Assembly (NCBI GenBank): GCA_029059925.1
Contig: JAIDVA010000370.1
Coordinates: 1 to 10,496, forward strand
Reading direction: 5' to 3'
DNA: 10,496 bases
Source: Eubacterium sp.
Lineage (GTDB): Bacteria; Bacillota; Clostridia; Oscillospirales; Acutalibacteraceae
Every line of letters begins with the position of its first letter. Position 1 is the first letter of the stretch. Position numbers and translations under genes: made by a program. The notes below the pieces were generated by a model that was given only the letters and a program-made list of their open reading frames with translations, searched no databases and was not told the DNA's origin. Positions 1-6,523 of this stretch are shown one piece after another.

Positions 1-1
1 A

Positions 2-73
2 TATAAAAGTGAGTTAGTCAGTTATCTTGTCCGTATGTTTAATCAAAATTATAATTTACAATATCATGTCTGA
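2..73 (+). CDS. possible 3' end of a gene entering from the left
   Basis: An open plus-strand frame of 23 codons runs from the window edge to a TGA at 71-73. The encoded tail (beginning YKSELVSYLV, ending NLQYHV) is amphipathic, but I do not recognise a family. In DNA this AT-rich, 23 open codons at an edge can arise by chance; another frame on the minus strand is similarly open. No terminator follows. The remaining stretch to 222 shows no convincing gene. Confidence 0.18.
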   Translation, partial: YKSELVSYLVRMFNQNYNLQYHV

Positions 74-222
74 ATGCATCTGATTTTACAGCAATTATGT
101 AATACAAACTGCAGATAACTTGCGACTAAACCAGACCATGAGTATTGAAGCCTTTTCGTGATTTTCAAGCTTGACTTTGTGTCTGATTTATATCAAGAGG
201 GTTGTTTTATATTGTTTATTTT

Positions 223-894
223 CTATGATTTGTTCAGTTTTGATTCGTTTTTCTTTTCTCTGAAGGTTTTGCCATAATATTTTTTCAGCAGTCTTTGTGT
301 TTGTCTTTCACAAACACCGATTTTGTTTGAAAGCTCTGTTAATGTTAAATCAGGTGTATATAAAAAAGCTTGTTCAATAATAACAAACCGTTTGTCATAA
401 AGCCCGTCAGTTGAAATGCTTTTTCCGAACGAGTCCGGTAAAAAATATCTTGTGATATCAGTTAAAAGCTTTATTGTAAGTCCGCAAACAGCACTTTCGT
501 AATCAATTTTTTTGCTTCTGAATTCAGCTAAAATTTCCTGTGCGGTTGATATATCAAAGTATTTAAAAAAGCAAAAATGATTTTCTAAAAAAGTTGATGA
601 AATCGCATTTGTCTTATCAGTATTTACAGCCTGAAGCATAATAAAAACATCTTTTACAGGTTCGTTTTTATCTGCAGTCTGCTCATGATAAATGTTAGGG
701 CCCGTGATGAAAAAATCCCCTGCTGAAAGTTCATATTCATTTGTATCAGTAATTAGTTTACCTTTGCCCCCAACAATGAAATGCAGCTCATAGCTGTTTT
801 TTGCATGTGCATGTCTTGGTATATCTTCTCCAAGCGGTCCACCGCCAATATCCGTCATATCAAACAAAACATTATTCCAATTAAATCTAATCAT
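223..894 (-). CDS. AraC-type regulator, cupin sensor plus a single helix-turn-helix
   Basis: Probable sugar-responsive DNA-binding regulator of 223 residues. Residues 24-75 form an AraC-type cupin sensor: HAHAKNSYELHFIVGGKG, then a GDFFITGP turn and an IYHE histidine. A linker follows, and residues 183-205 form a helix-turn-helix (LTLTELSNKIGVCERQTQRL) followed by KKYYGKTF. The usual AraC domain has two such units. Here the chain stops about 13 residues after the conserved glycine, so the second unit is missing. The three minus frames beyond the stop show no leftover second unit, so a single recent frameshift is unlikely. I start at ATG 892-894 because GGGTGA lies 4 bases upstream of it; a TTG at 904-906 would add four residues but has no such site. 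It is divergent from the GH95-like gene across about 100 bp holding a perfect palindrome, so it most likely controls that gene and itself. Family assignment is firm; ligand and targets are inferred. Confidence 0.88.
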   Translation of the reverse strand: MIRFNWNNVLFDMTDIGGGPLGEDIPRHAHAKNSYELHFIVGGKGKLITDTNEYELSAGDFFITGPNIYHEQTADKNEPVKDVFIMLQAVNTDKTNAISSTFLENHFCFFKYFDISTAQEILAEFRSKKIDYESAVCGLTIKLLTDITRYFLPDSFGKSISTDGLYDKRFVIIEQAFLYTPDLTLTELSNKIGVCERQTQRLLKKYYGKTFREKKNESKLNKS

Positions 895-898
895 ATTA

Positions 899-904
899 TC
901 ACCC
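899..904 (-). promoter_or_regulatory. ribosome binding site deciding the AraC-type start
   Basis: On the minus strand GGGTGA lies 4 bases before ATG 892-894. It resembles the GAGGTGAT site of the divergent gene. It favours the ATG over the in-frame TTG at 904-906, which it overlaps. Confidence 0.6.
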
Positions 905-909
905 AACTT

Positions 910-938
910 ATATTACCACGAATGCGACATATCCGCAA
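910..938 (-). promoter_or_regulatory. possible promoter of the AraC-type gene
   Basis: Minus-strand TTGCGG (933-938) and TAATAT (910-915) are 17 bp apart. The -35 falls between the two arms of the palindrome and the left arm falls in the spacer, a layout suited to autoregulation. The match is modest, and a start about 7 bases past the -10 would leave almost no leader, so the real promoter may differ. Confidence 0.3.
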
Positions 939-953
939 TTACTATGTCGCATT
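921..953. promoter_or_regulatory. palindromic operator between divergent genes
   Basis: AATGCGACAT (921-930) and ATGTCGCATT (944-953) are a perfect 10-bp inverted repeat with a 13-bp spacer. The arm centres are 23 bp apart, about two helical turns, so a dimer could contact both on one face. The arms are unusually GC-rich for this intergenic region. The right arm covers the -35 position of the GH95-like gene, and the left arm lies in the putative AraC promoter. Binding by the adjacent regulator is inferred; there is no run of T after the repeat, so it is not a terminator. Confidence 0.72.
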
Positions 954-977
954 TCTTGCCGATTTATATGTTATAAT
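949..977 (+). promoter_or_regulatory. promoter of the GH95-like gene, perfect -10 and poor -35
   Basis: A perfect TATAAT lies at 972-977. The -35 position 17 bp upstream (949-954, GCATTT) hardly matches consensus and overlaps the right palindrome arm (944-953). A promoter of this kind usually needs an activator bound over the -35. The leader would be only about 15 bases, with GAGGTG at 985-990 serving the ATG at 999. Confidence 0.6.
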
Positions 978-998
978 TTATTTCGAGGTGATTAGATT

Positions 999-3680
999 AT
1001 GAATAAGTATATTAAAAGAGCATTTAGCTTGATTTTGTGCGGCTCATTAATTTTTACTATTTCTGCTTGTTCAGGAAAAACAGAAATAGCTGATATTGAA
1101 ACATTATTTACAGATTTAAATAAAATTTCGTTCAGTGAAGATTATACGGATTTGTCAGCAGAAAAAAAGAATAAAACAAAAAGCTGGCGTCAGGGAATGG
1201 TGTCAGGTAACGGTTTGCAGGGATTTGTTGAAAGTGGTTCTCCGTATTCAGATACATTCATTTTTCAGAATATGCATTTTATTATGCCAAATCAGAATGT
1301 ACGCTATTGTCCTGAAACTTTTGATGAGCTTGAAACAGTCAAACAGGCTATAGTTAATGGTGAAGATATAACTGATAATGCCAGCTATGATGATGTTTAC
1401 GGTTATCATCCGGGAGGACAGCTGAGACTTGATTTTGACAAAAACAGAGAATCAGGTTTTATCAGATATACTGATTATGAAACATCACAGGTTGGTGTTC
1501 ATTATACGGATAAAAACGGAACATGGGATAGAATGTCATTTACTTCAATGGCAGATAATTCAGTAATTACTAGGATTAATTCATCAACTGCAGGTGTAAA
1601 GATTAATGTTACTCTTTCTGTTGATGATATTTCAACACTGGCAAATTTTGGAGACAGCGACGAGGTCAATCTCAAATACAAGAAGCTTGTAGACAACAAT
1701 GCAGATTCAATTTCACTTGTTGCACATTATCCTGATTATGAGAACAGCGAACTGAAAAATGGTGGTTATGCAACTTTTACATATGTAGTTGCAATCGGCG
1801 GTAATAAGGAAAAGATTATTCTCGATAAAAATACTGAGGAATCACAGTTTTACGGTGAAAACAGCGGAATAAAAATAACCGACGCAGATGCAGTTTATCT
1901 TATTACGATTTCAGACCGTACTTATGATATGGGTACATATGCAGATTTCGAAAATCAGAACAGCTATGATTTGATTAATCAGCTTTATTTACAGACAAAA
2001 TCGGTTGCCGATAAATATTTATCAAATGGCAGCTTTGATTATGATAAAGCACTTGAAAATCATCTTGCAATTTATCAGCCGCAGTTTGATGCTGTAACAT
2101 TAACCCTTGGCAATCCCGTTATCAAATCAAATGAAAGCCTTTTGAAATCTCAAAAAGGAAGTAAAGAAATTAATTCTGTACTTGCACAAAGGGCATATTA
2201 TGCCGGCAGATATGCTTATCTTTGCTGCAGTGGTTATTCAACAAGCCGTCTTTATGGTATGTGGACAGGCGAATGGAATGCCGGCTGGGGAAGCAAATAT
2301 ACAATGGATGCAAATGTTAATCTGCAGACCTCTTCCATGAATACAGGCAATATGGAATTAACACCTGTTGGTTATGTTTATTTTATTCTTCGTCAGCTCC
2401 CTGATTGGGAAGAAAATGCATATGCAACGCACGGCTTTACCGATGCAATTCAGGCTCCTGTAAATACAGACGGTGATAAGGCTGTTATAACGGAAACCTG
2501 TTATCCTTATCCATTCAGATACTGGAATGCAGGTGCATCATGGATGATTCAGCCATTATATGAAACTGTGCAATGCTATGGAAATATGAATATTCCGCTT
2601 AGTGAGGAATTTGATCTTAATGCTCTTAAATCAGTTCTCTCTCCTGTTGAGGAGGATTTGACAGATGAACAAATAAAAGAGATTAGCAACAGAGGATATT
2701 TAAGATTACAAGAGGATATACTTTTTCCGCTGCTTGTAAAATCTGCAAACTATTGGGCACAGCTTATGACTGCTGAATACTATACAGATAAGGATGGAAA
2801 TATTCATTACGAAAAAGGGAAAACACAGTTGAATGATGGTGAAAGTTATTGTATATTACCAAGCTACTCACCGGAAAATAACCCGTCAAACTATTCAAGT
2901 CCGTCTGATGCAAACTGTGCAATAGACATAGCGGCATGCAGAGATAATCTTAATATGCTGCTTGATGTTATGGCAAAGGTAACTCCTGAGGCAGATACCT
3001 CAAAGTGGAATGAGCTGCTTAATAATTTGCCTCCTTATCTTTATGATGAAACAGGAGCGTTAAAGGAATGGGCTACAGCTGCATTTGAGGAAAATAACGA
3101 GCACAGACATTTAAGTCATCTTTACTGCGTATGGCCAATGTTTGAAACACAGAATGATGAAGCACTTACAAAGGCCTGCAATCAGGCAATCGCAAATAGA
3201 GAAAGTGAAAATAAGGCAAGCCACGCACTTGTTCACAGGTCATTGATTTGTGCAAGGTTGAAGGATCGTGACGGGTTAACGGATGCTTTAACAGATTTAA
3301 TGTCAAGCAAGATTTATTATGATTCTTTGATGACAAATCATCATATGAATGCAAGGAGTGCATATTGCACCGATTTTGAAATCGGCTATTTGGGTATTAT
3401 CAATGAAAGTCTTGTTTATTCAAATTCAGGCGAAATAGAGATTTTGCCTGCTCTTTTGAATAGCGGGTTTGATAGTGGGACGATAACCGGAATTAAGGCA
3501 CGCACACAGGCAACTGTTGAAAGTCTTGAATGGGATATTGAAGCGGGCACAGCGACAGTTGAAATTAAATCTGATATTAATCAGGAAATTAAAGTGTCCT
3601 GTGGTTTATCAAGTGATGAGCAAATAGTGTCTTTTAAAGCAAATGAATCAAAAACTGTAATATTTCAGTTAGATAAATAA
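999..3680 (+). CDS. GH95-like glycoside hydrolase lipoprotein
   Basis: An 893-residue exported enzyme. A lipoprotein signal (residues 1-24) ends in the lipobox ISAC with C24 as anchor, so it acts on the outer face of the membrane. The N-terminal beta-sandwich opens with WRQGMVSGNGLQG (63-75), the family's W-x-G-x-x-x-GNG signature. An (alpha/alpha)6 barrel follows, with WGSKYTMDANVNLQ (430-443), SPEN (624-627), HRHLSHLY (702-709) and TDFEIG (791-796). A C-terminal segment carries ILPAL (815-819) and GIKAR (831-835). Known GH95 enzymes are mainly alpha-L-fucosidases, some alpha-L-galactosidases, acting on fucosylated or xyloglucan glycans with an acid Glu and an Asp aided by two Asn. By my memory alignment the Glu is E626 and the Asp is D792, both kept, but the Asn-x-Asn pair reads D437-A-N439. 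The member is therefore divergent and its substrate uncertain. GAGGTG lies 8 bases before the ATG. It is probably controlled by the divergent AraC-type gene. Confidence 0.83.
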   Translation: MNKYIKRAFSLILCGSLIFTISACSGKTEIADIETLFTDLNKISFSEDYTDLSAEKKNKTKSWRQGMVSGNGLQGFVESGSPYSDTFIFQNMHFIMPNQNVRYCPETFDELETVKQAIVNGEDITDNASYDDVYGYHPGGQLRLDFDKNRESGFIRYTDYETSQVGVHYTDKNGTWDRMSFTSMADNSVITRINSSTAGVKINVTLSVDDISTLANFGDSDEVNLKYKKLVDNNADSISLVAHYPDYENSELKNGGYATFTYVVAIGGNKEKIILDKNTEESQFYGENSGIKITDADAVYLITISDRTYDMGTYADFENQNSYDLINQLYLQTKSVADKYLSNGSFDYDKALENHLAIYQPQFDAVTLTLGNPVIKSNESLLKSQKGSKEINSVLAQRAYYAGRYAYLCCSGYSTSRLYGMWTGEWNAGWGSKYTMDANVNLQTSSMNTGNMELTPVGYVYFILRQLPDWEENAYATHGFTDAIQAPVNTDGDKAVITETCYPYPFRYWNAGASWMIQPLYETVQCYGNMNIPLSEEFDLNALKSVLSPVEEDLTDEQIKEISNRGYLRLQEDILFPLLVKSANYWAQLMTAEYYTDKDGNIHYEKGKTQLNDGESYCILPSYSPENNPSNYSSPSDANCAIDIAACRDNLNMLLDVMAKVTPEADTSKWNELLNNLPPYLYDETGALKEWATAAFEENNEHRHLSHLYCVWPMFETQNDEALTKACNQAIANRESENKASHALVHRSLICARLKDRDGLTDALTDLMSSKIYYDSLMTNHHMNARSAYCTDFEIGYLGIINESLVYSNSGEIEILPALLNSGFDSGTITGIKARTQATVESLEWDIEAGTATVEIKSDINQEIKVSCGLSSDEQIVSFKANESKTVIFQLDK

Positions 3681-3784
3681 TTAATTTGTTTAACCATTTA
3701 TGGTTTGTTATTTTATTGGTAACGATTGATTTGTTTTTTGCTTTTTCTTAAATTGGAAAAATATTTGTGATAAAATGTAATTTG

Positions 3785-3829
3785 AGGTGGGTGGCACTGT
3801 AAAATATACAGTGTCTGCCTGCCTTTTTT
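3785..3829 (+). terminator. rho-independent terminator, plus strand
   Basis: CACTGTA (3795-3801) pairs perfectly with TACAGTG (3807-3813) around an AAATA loop. The stem extends imperfectly outward using GGTGG on the left and CTGCC on the right, and six T (3824-3829) follow. The direction fits only plus-strand transcripts: on the other strand no T run follows. It lies about 105 bp beyond the GH95-like stop and is the best candidate for that gene's end. A weaker hairpin, AACCA/TGGTT at 3692-3705, lies closer to the stop. An extended -10 (TGATAAAAT, 3768-3776) just ahead would alternatively make it the end of a very short RNA. Confidence 0.7.
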
Positions 3830-3897
3830 CCTTTATTCGTTAACTGCTTTTTATTCTTTGAGATTGATATATTCTGCTGATTGTTTTATGTTATGCT

Positions 3898-3963
3898 TGA
3901 ATACTTTATCTGCTGCATGAATGTAGATTATTATTGTATACAATAAGCCTTTTGAAGTATTCA
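3898..3963. repeat. inverted repeat enclosing a 16-bp palindrome
   Basis: TGAATACTT (3898-3906) and AAGTATTCA (3955-3963) are perfect 9-bp inverted copies. Inside them TTATTGTATACAATAA (3931-3946) is a perfect palindrome with no loop. A further pair, CTGCTGA (3874-3880) and TCAGCAG (3961-3967), overlaps the outer arm. The stretch lies 3' of the MATE gene, so it may form a structure at the end of that mRNA. No T run follows on the minus strand, and the role is unknown. Confidence 0.45.
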
Positions 3964-3975
3964 GCAGTATATTAA

Positions 3976-5337
3976 TCAAAAATCACAACTTCTTTTTATG
4001 AGTTGGTAATAAATTATTCCAATTAAATCTGCTAAAAACCAACCTATCGGTATTGACAGCCATATACCGATTACACCGATACTTGCAAACGTGGATAATG
4101 CATATGCAAGTGCAACTCTTGTTCCCAGTGAAATTATTGTAAGGACAACAGACATTGCAGGCTTTTTTATTGCTCTGTAATAACCATAAAGCAAAAATAA
4201 TATTCCGATTCCTATATAGAAAGTGCCCTCTATACGAAGGTATTTTACCCCGATTTCAATAACATCAATACTTTCTTTATCAACAAAAGCCATCATTAAC
4301 TGGGGTGCAAGCAGATATACAAGACTGCTGATAATTATGCAAAATACAATTACCATAGTAATTGCTGTTTTGATTCCTTTATGAATTCTATCTTTCTTTT
4401 CAGCACCGTAGTTTTGTGCAATGAATGAAGAGAATGCATTACCAAAGTCCTGAACAGGTGAATAGGCTACTGTGTCAATTTTTACTCCTGCGGCAAATGC
4501 TGCCATAACTGCTGTTCCGAAACTGTTAACAAGCCCTTGTACCATTAAAATGCCGAAATTCATTATTGACTGCTGAATGCAGGTCATTGCAGATAGACTG
4601 AATAACTCGCAAAAAATGCTTTTGTTCCATTTCATATGCCTTCTGTTTACTCTGAGATTAGTACATTTTATGTAATAATACATTATTAGACCCAGGCCTG
4701 ATATGTATTGAGAAATAACTGTTGCTGTGCCTGCACCGATTACTCCCAAATCAAATTTTATAATAAACAGCAAATCAAGTATGATGTTGACAACCGTTGA
4801 AAGTGCTAGGAAAAGCAATGGTGCAATGGAATTTCCTACTGCCCGCAGGAGATTTGAAAAAATGTTATAAAGAAAAGTTGCAATAATTCCTGAAAAAATA
4901 ACAAGCAGGTATTGTCTAAATAAACTTTGTATTTCAATCGGAATCTGCATAAAAATAATTAATTTGTTCATCAGTGTATAAGCAAGTAAATTTAATACGG
5001 CAGTAACAAGCAATATACTTACAAACGAAATGAAAAAGGATTGTTTAATGGTATTATATGCTTTTTTGCCGTATTGGATTGAGAAGAATACACTGCTGCC
5101 CATACATAATCCACTTATAATAGAGGTAATGAAAATCATAATAGTATATGCCGAGCCTACTGCTGCCAGTGCATTTTGACCTAAATACTTACCCACTATT
5201 ACCGTATCAACAATGTTATACAGCTGCTGAAGTATATTGCCAATCATAAGCGGGGCAGAAAAGAATAAAAGCTTTTTAGAAATAGATCCGTTTGTTAAAT
5301 CTAAACCTGTCGACAGTGTCAGCCTTGACTGTTTCAA
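3976..5337 (-). CDS. MATE-family multidrug/toxin efflux transporter
   Basis: A 453-residue polytopic inner-membrane protein, the usual length for a MATE transporter, which exports drugs, toxins or metabolites using a Na+ or H+ gradient. About twelve hydrophobic segments fall in two similar halves. Signatures include SAPLMIGNILQQLYNIVD (27-44) in the first helix, VGKYLGQNALAAVG (48-61) between helices one and two, and a second-half FGTAVMAAFAAGVKID segment. The start is TTG at 5335-5337: AGAGGG lies 5 bases upstream, no in-frame ATG exists before the upstream stop, and an ATG that begins the triplets ATG AAT TGA overlaps the TTG out of frame. A promoter (TTTACA/TATATT) lies just upstream, so it is probably its own transcription unit. 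The substrate cannot be read from sequence, and nothing links it to the neighbouring glycosidases. Confidence 0.92.
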   Translation of the reverse strand: MKQSRLTLSTGLDLTNGSISKKLLFFSAPLMIGNILQQLYNIVDTVIVGKYLGQNALAAVGSAYTIMIFITSIISGLCMGSSVFFSIQYGKKAYNTIKQSFFISFVSILLVTAVLNLLAYTLMNKLIIFMQIPIEIQSLFRQYLLVIFSGIIATFLYNIFSNLLRAVGNSIAPLLFLALSTVVNIILDLLFIIKFDLGVIGAGTATVISQYISGLGLIMYYYIKCTNLRVNRRHMKWNKSIFCELFSLSAMTCIQQSIMNFGILMVQGLVNSFGTAVMAAFAAGVKIDTVAYSPVQDFGNAFSSFIAQNYGAEKKDRIHKGIKTAITMVIVFCIIISSLVYLLAPQLMMAFVDKESIDVIEIGVKYLRIEGTFYIGIGILFLLYGYYRAIKKPAMSVVLTIISLGTRVALAYALSTFASIGVIGIWLSIPIGWFLADLIGIIYYQLIKRSCDF

Positions 5338-5376
5338 TTCATCCCTCTTTTCTTTGATTTAAATTGCAGTGTATAA

Positions 5377-5405
5377 AATATATCATCGTAATACTAATTT
5401 GTAAA
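5377..5405 (-). promoter_or_regulatory. promoter of the MATE gene
   Basis: On the minus strand TTTACA (5400-5405) and TATATT (5377-5382) are separated by exactly 17 bp, each matching five of six consensus bases. Transcription would start near 5370, giving a leader of about 33 bases before the TTG start. Confidence 0.65.
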
Positions 5406-5548
5406 GTTAAATAAATAAAAAGGACAAACCCTTTACATACAATCCAACCATAGTGTGTACAATTATTTTTCAAATTGTTCCGGTACACTGTGTGTGAATA
5501 AAATATGTAAAAAATTTGACCTTATCTCAATTACTATGATTTTTACTA

Positions 5549-6322
5549 TTATTTACAGGCAGAAATAAGTTCGTTTAATAGCTTTGGATTTCTTGTTGTG
5601 ATATTATCGGGAAAATAACATAAAATTCTTTTCATATCTTTTTCTTTATCTACTGTCCATATGGATACCATAAGACCGTTTTTATGAAATGCTTCCACAA
5701 GCTCTGCAGATGCGTTATCTTTATTAAAATTAATTCCGATTGCTCCGCTGTCCTTAACCTTTTGTACAAGTGAATCAATATATTCGGAGTTATGCTTCTT
5801 TTTAGAGTCTACATTAACATTCAGATAATAGGGTATGCCAAGATTTGCTTTTTTAACAGATTCAAGAAATTCATCGTTTACACCCGTGAAGAAAATACGA
5901 TCGAGTACGTCGTACTCTTCTGCGACAGCTTTGATTTTTTCAAGTGCAGCACAGCTTTTTAAGTCGACATTAACTTTGAGATTATCATATTCACTTACTT
6001 TTTTAAATGCTTCTTCAAGAGTTATTTCGTTGCCTGTAGGTGTATCGTGTGATAATATAGGCTCATTGTTTTCGTTAAAGTTCAAATCAAATTCAACAAT
6101 TTGAGCACCGTTTTTTACTCCTGACTCGATTGCTTCAATTGAGTTTTCTTCAGTGTCCATACAGCCTGTATGAGCAGTGCAGGTAAATTCAGCAGAAAGA
6201 TTAGATAATTTATTTTTAAATTCATTGTTTAATGAATTATTTTGATGAATGATTAAAAGTATTGCAGCTGAAATTATCAATATTGCTATACCTGTAATAC
6301 AAATTATTTTTGCTTTTGACAT
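5549..6322 (-). CDS. membrane-anchored GDPD-fold phosphodiesterase-like protein
   Basis: A 257-residue protein with one N-terminal hydrophobic helix (about 5-25) and no lipobox. It is probably anchored with its domain outside. Residues 48-250 match the glycerophosphodiester phosphodiesterase TIM barrel, which hydrolyses glycerophosphodiesters or related lipids with two His and a metal bound by acidic residues. Visible are H51, the VEFD pair E77 and D79, SHD with H92, VNVDLK with D120 as likely further metal ligand, and IWTV (221-224). The normal HRG...PENT signature reads HTG...EENS: the phosphate-binding Arg is replaced by T52 and the Pro is lost. I start at ATG 6320-6322 because AAGGAG precedes it by 8 bases and the signal helix then sits at the N-terminus; the frame extends 22 residues upstream without such support. 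Three in-frame stops (TAA TAG TAA) end it. It has its own promoter and lies downstream of the mannosidase on the same strand. Confidence 0.82.
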   Translation of the reverse strand: MSKAKIICITGIAILIISAAILLIIHQNNSLNNEFKNKLSNLSAEFTCTAHTGCMDTEENSIEAIESGVKNGAQIVEFDLNFNENNEPILSHDTPTGNEITLEEAFKKVSEYDNLKVNVDLKSCAALEKIKAVAEEYDVLDRIFFTGVNDEFLESVKKANLGIPYYLNVNVDSKKKHNSEYIDSLVQKVKDSGAIGINFNKDNASAELVEAFHKNGLMVSIWTVDKEKDMKRILCYFPDNITTRNPKLLNELISACK

Positions 6323-6330
6323 AGCGGAAT

Positions 6331-6336
6331 CTCCTT
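6331..6336 (-). promoter_or_regulatory. ribosome binding site deciding the GDPD-like start
   Basis: Minus-strand AAGGAG sits 8 bases before ATG 6320-6322, a near-ideal site. It rules out the longer frame starting at 6388. Confidence 0.75.
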
Positions 6337-6359
6337 GAAATGAATGCTTTATATTGCAT

Positions 6360-6388
6360 AATTTAGCATATTCAAATTTGAGAGTCAA
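6360..6388 (-). promoter_or_regulatory. promoter of the GDPD-like gene
   Basis: Minus-strand TTGACT (6383-6388) and TAAATT (6360-6365) are 17 bp apart, and the -10 is preceded by TGC, making it an extended -10. It lies between the upstream 14-bp direct repeats and the ribosome binding site. Confidence 0.6.
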
Positions 6389-6403
6389 TGGATGTAATAG
6401 AAC

Positions 6404-6438
6404 ATAGTGATAATTTAAAAAGCAATAGTGATAATTTA
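6404..6438. repeat. 14-bp direct repeat upstream of the GDPD-like promoter
   Basis: ATAGTGATAATTTA occurs at 6404-6417 and again at 6425-6438, identical, with starts 21 bp apart (two helical turns). The nearer copy begins 15 bp upstream of the GDPD-like -35, the usual position for an activator with tandem half-sites. It is not an obvious Pho box. The second copy also runs into a plus-strand TATAAT (6437-6442), so the repeat may belong to a plus-strand promoter instead. Confidence 0.6.
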
Positions 6439-6442
6439 TAAT
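6414..6442 (+). promoter_or_regulatory. possible plus-strand promoter between GDPD-like and mannosidase genes
   Basis: A perfect TATAAT (6437-6442) has TTTAAA (6414-6419, four of six bases) 17 bp upstream. Nothing encoded on the plus strand lies downstream before a plus-oriented terminator at 6480-6523, so if active it would make a short RNA. In AT-rich DNA such matches are common. Confidence 0.35.
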
Positions 6443-6448
6443 GAATAT

Positions 6449-6523
6449 GTCCTAAAAAATCAATCATAATATATACCTGACAAACCGCATCATACTTTTA
6501 TCAGTACGATGCGGTTTGTTTTT
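6449..6523 (+). ncRNA. candidate short RNA ending at an intrinsic terminator
   Basis: Predicted only from a promoter-like pair (TTTAAA/TATAAT, 6414-6442) followed by a strong plus-strand terminator hairpin. The transcript would be about 75 bases, without an evident reading frame, and its 3' end would overlap the mannosidase stop codon in antisense. The start is estimated at about seven bases past the -10. It may not exist: the hairpin could simply protect the 3' end of the mannosidase mRNA. Confidence 0.27.
6480..6523 (+). terminator. strong hairpin followed by T run beside the mannosidase stop
   Basis: ACAAACCGCATC (6480-6491) pairs perfectly with GATGCGGTTTGT (6508-6519). After one mismatch there are four more inner pairs and a six-base loop. 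TTTT (6520-6523) follows on the plus strand and overlaps the mannosidase TAA (6522-6524). On the minus strand, where the mannosidase runs, the stem is followed by CAGG rather than T, so it would be a poor terminator there despite its position right after the stop. Confidence 0.65.

Noticed and set aside
1..222. Frameshifted remnant of a second AraC helix-turn-helix after the stop at 223
   Set aside because: None of the three minus-strand frames gives the expected IA-x-x-x-GF or G-x-x-P motifs, and each has an early stop.
781..1002. Open plus-strand frame of 73 codons across the divergent promoter region
   Set aside because: It is antisense to the AraC-type gene's conserved cupin region and crosses the operator and promoter; no ribosome binding site or family resemblance.
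5459..5478. Hairpin ACAATT/AATTGT as terminator of the GDPD-like gene
   Set aside because: Only six AT-rich pairs with an eight-base loop and no T run on the minus strand; too weak to call.
5475..5504. Plus-strand promoter TTGTTC/TAAAAT
   Set aside because: It would transcribe only antisense to the GDPD-like gene, has no terminator or gene downstream, and such matches are frequent in AT-rich DNA.
5543..5551. Three consecutive in-frame stops TAA TAG TAA after the GDPD-like gene as a recoding signal
   Set aside because: Simple safety stops in AT-rich sequence; nothing downstream continues the protein.
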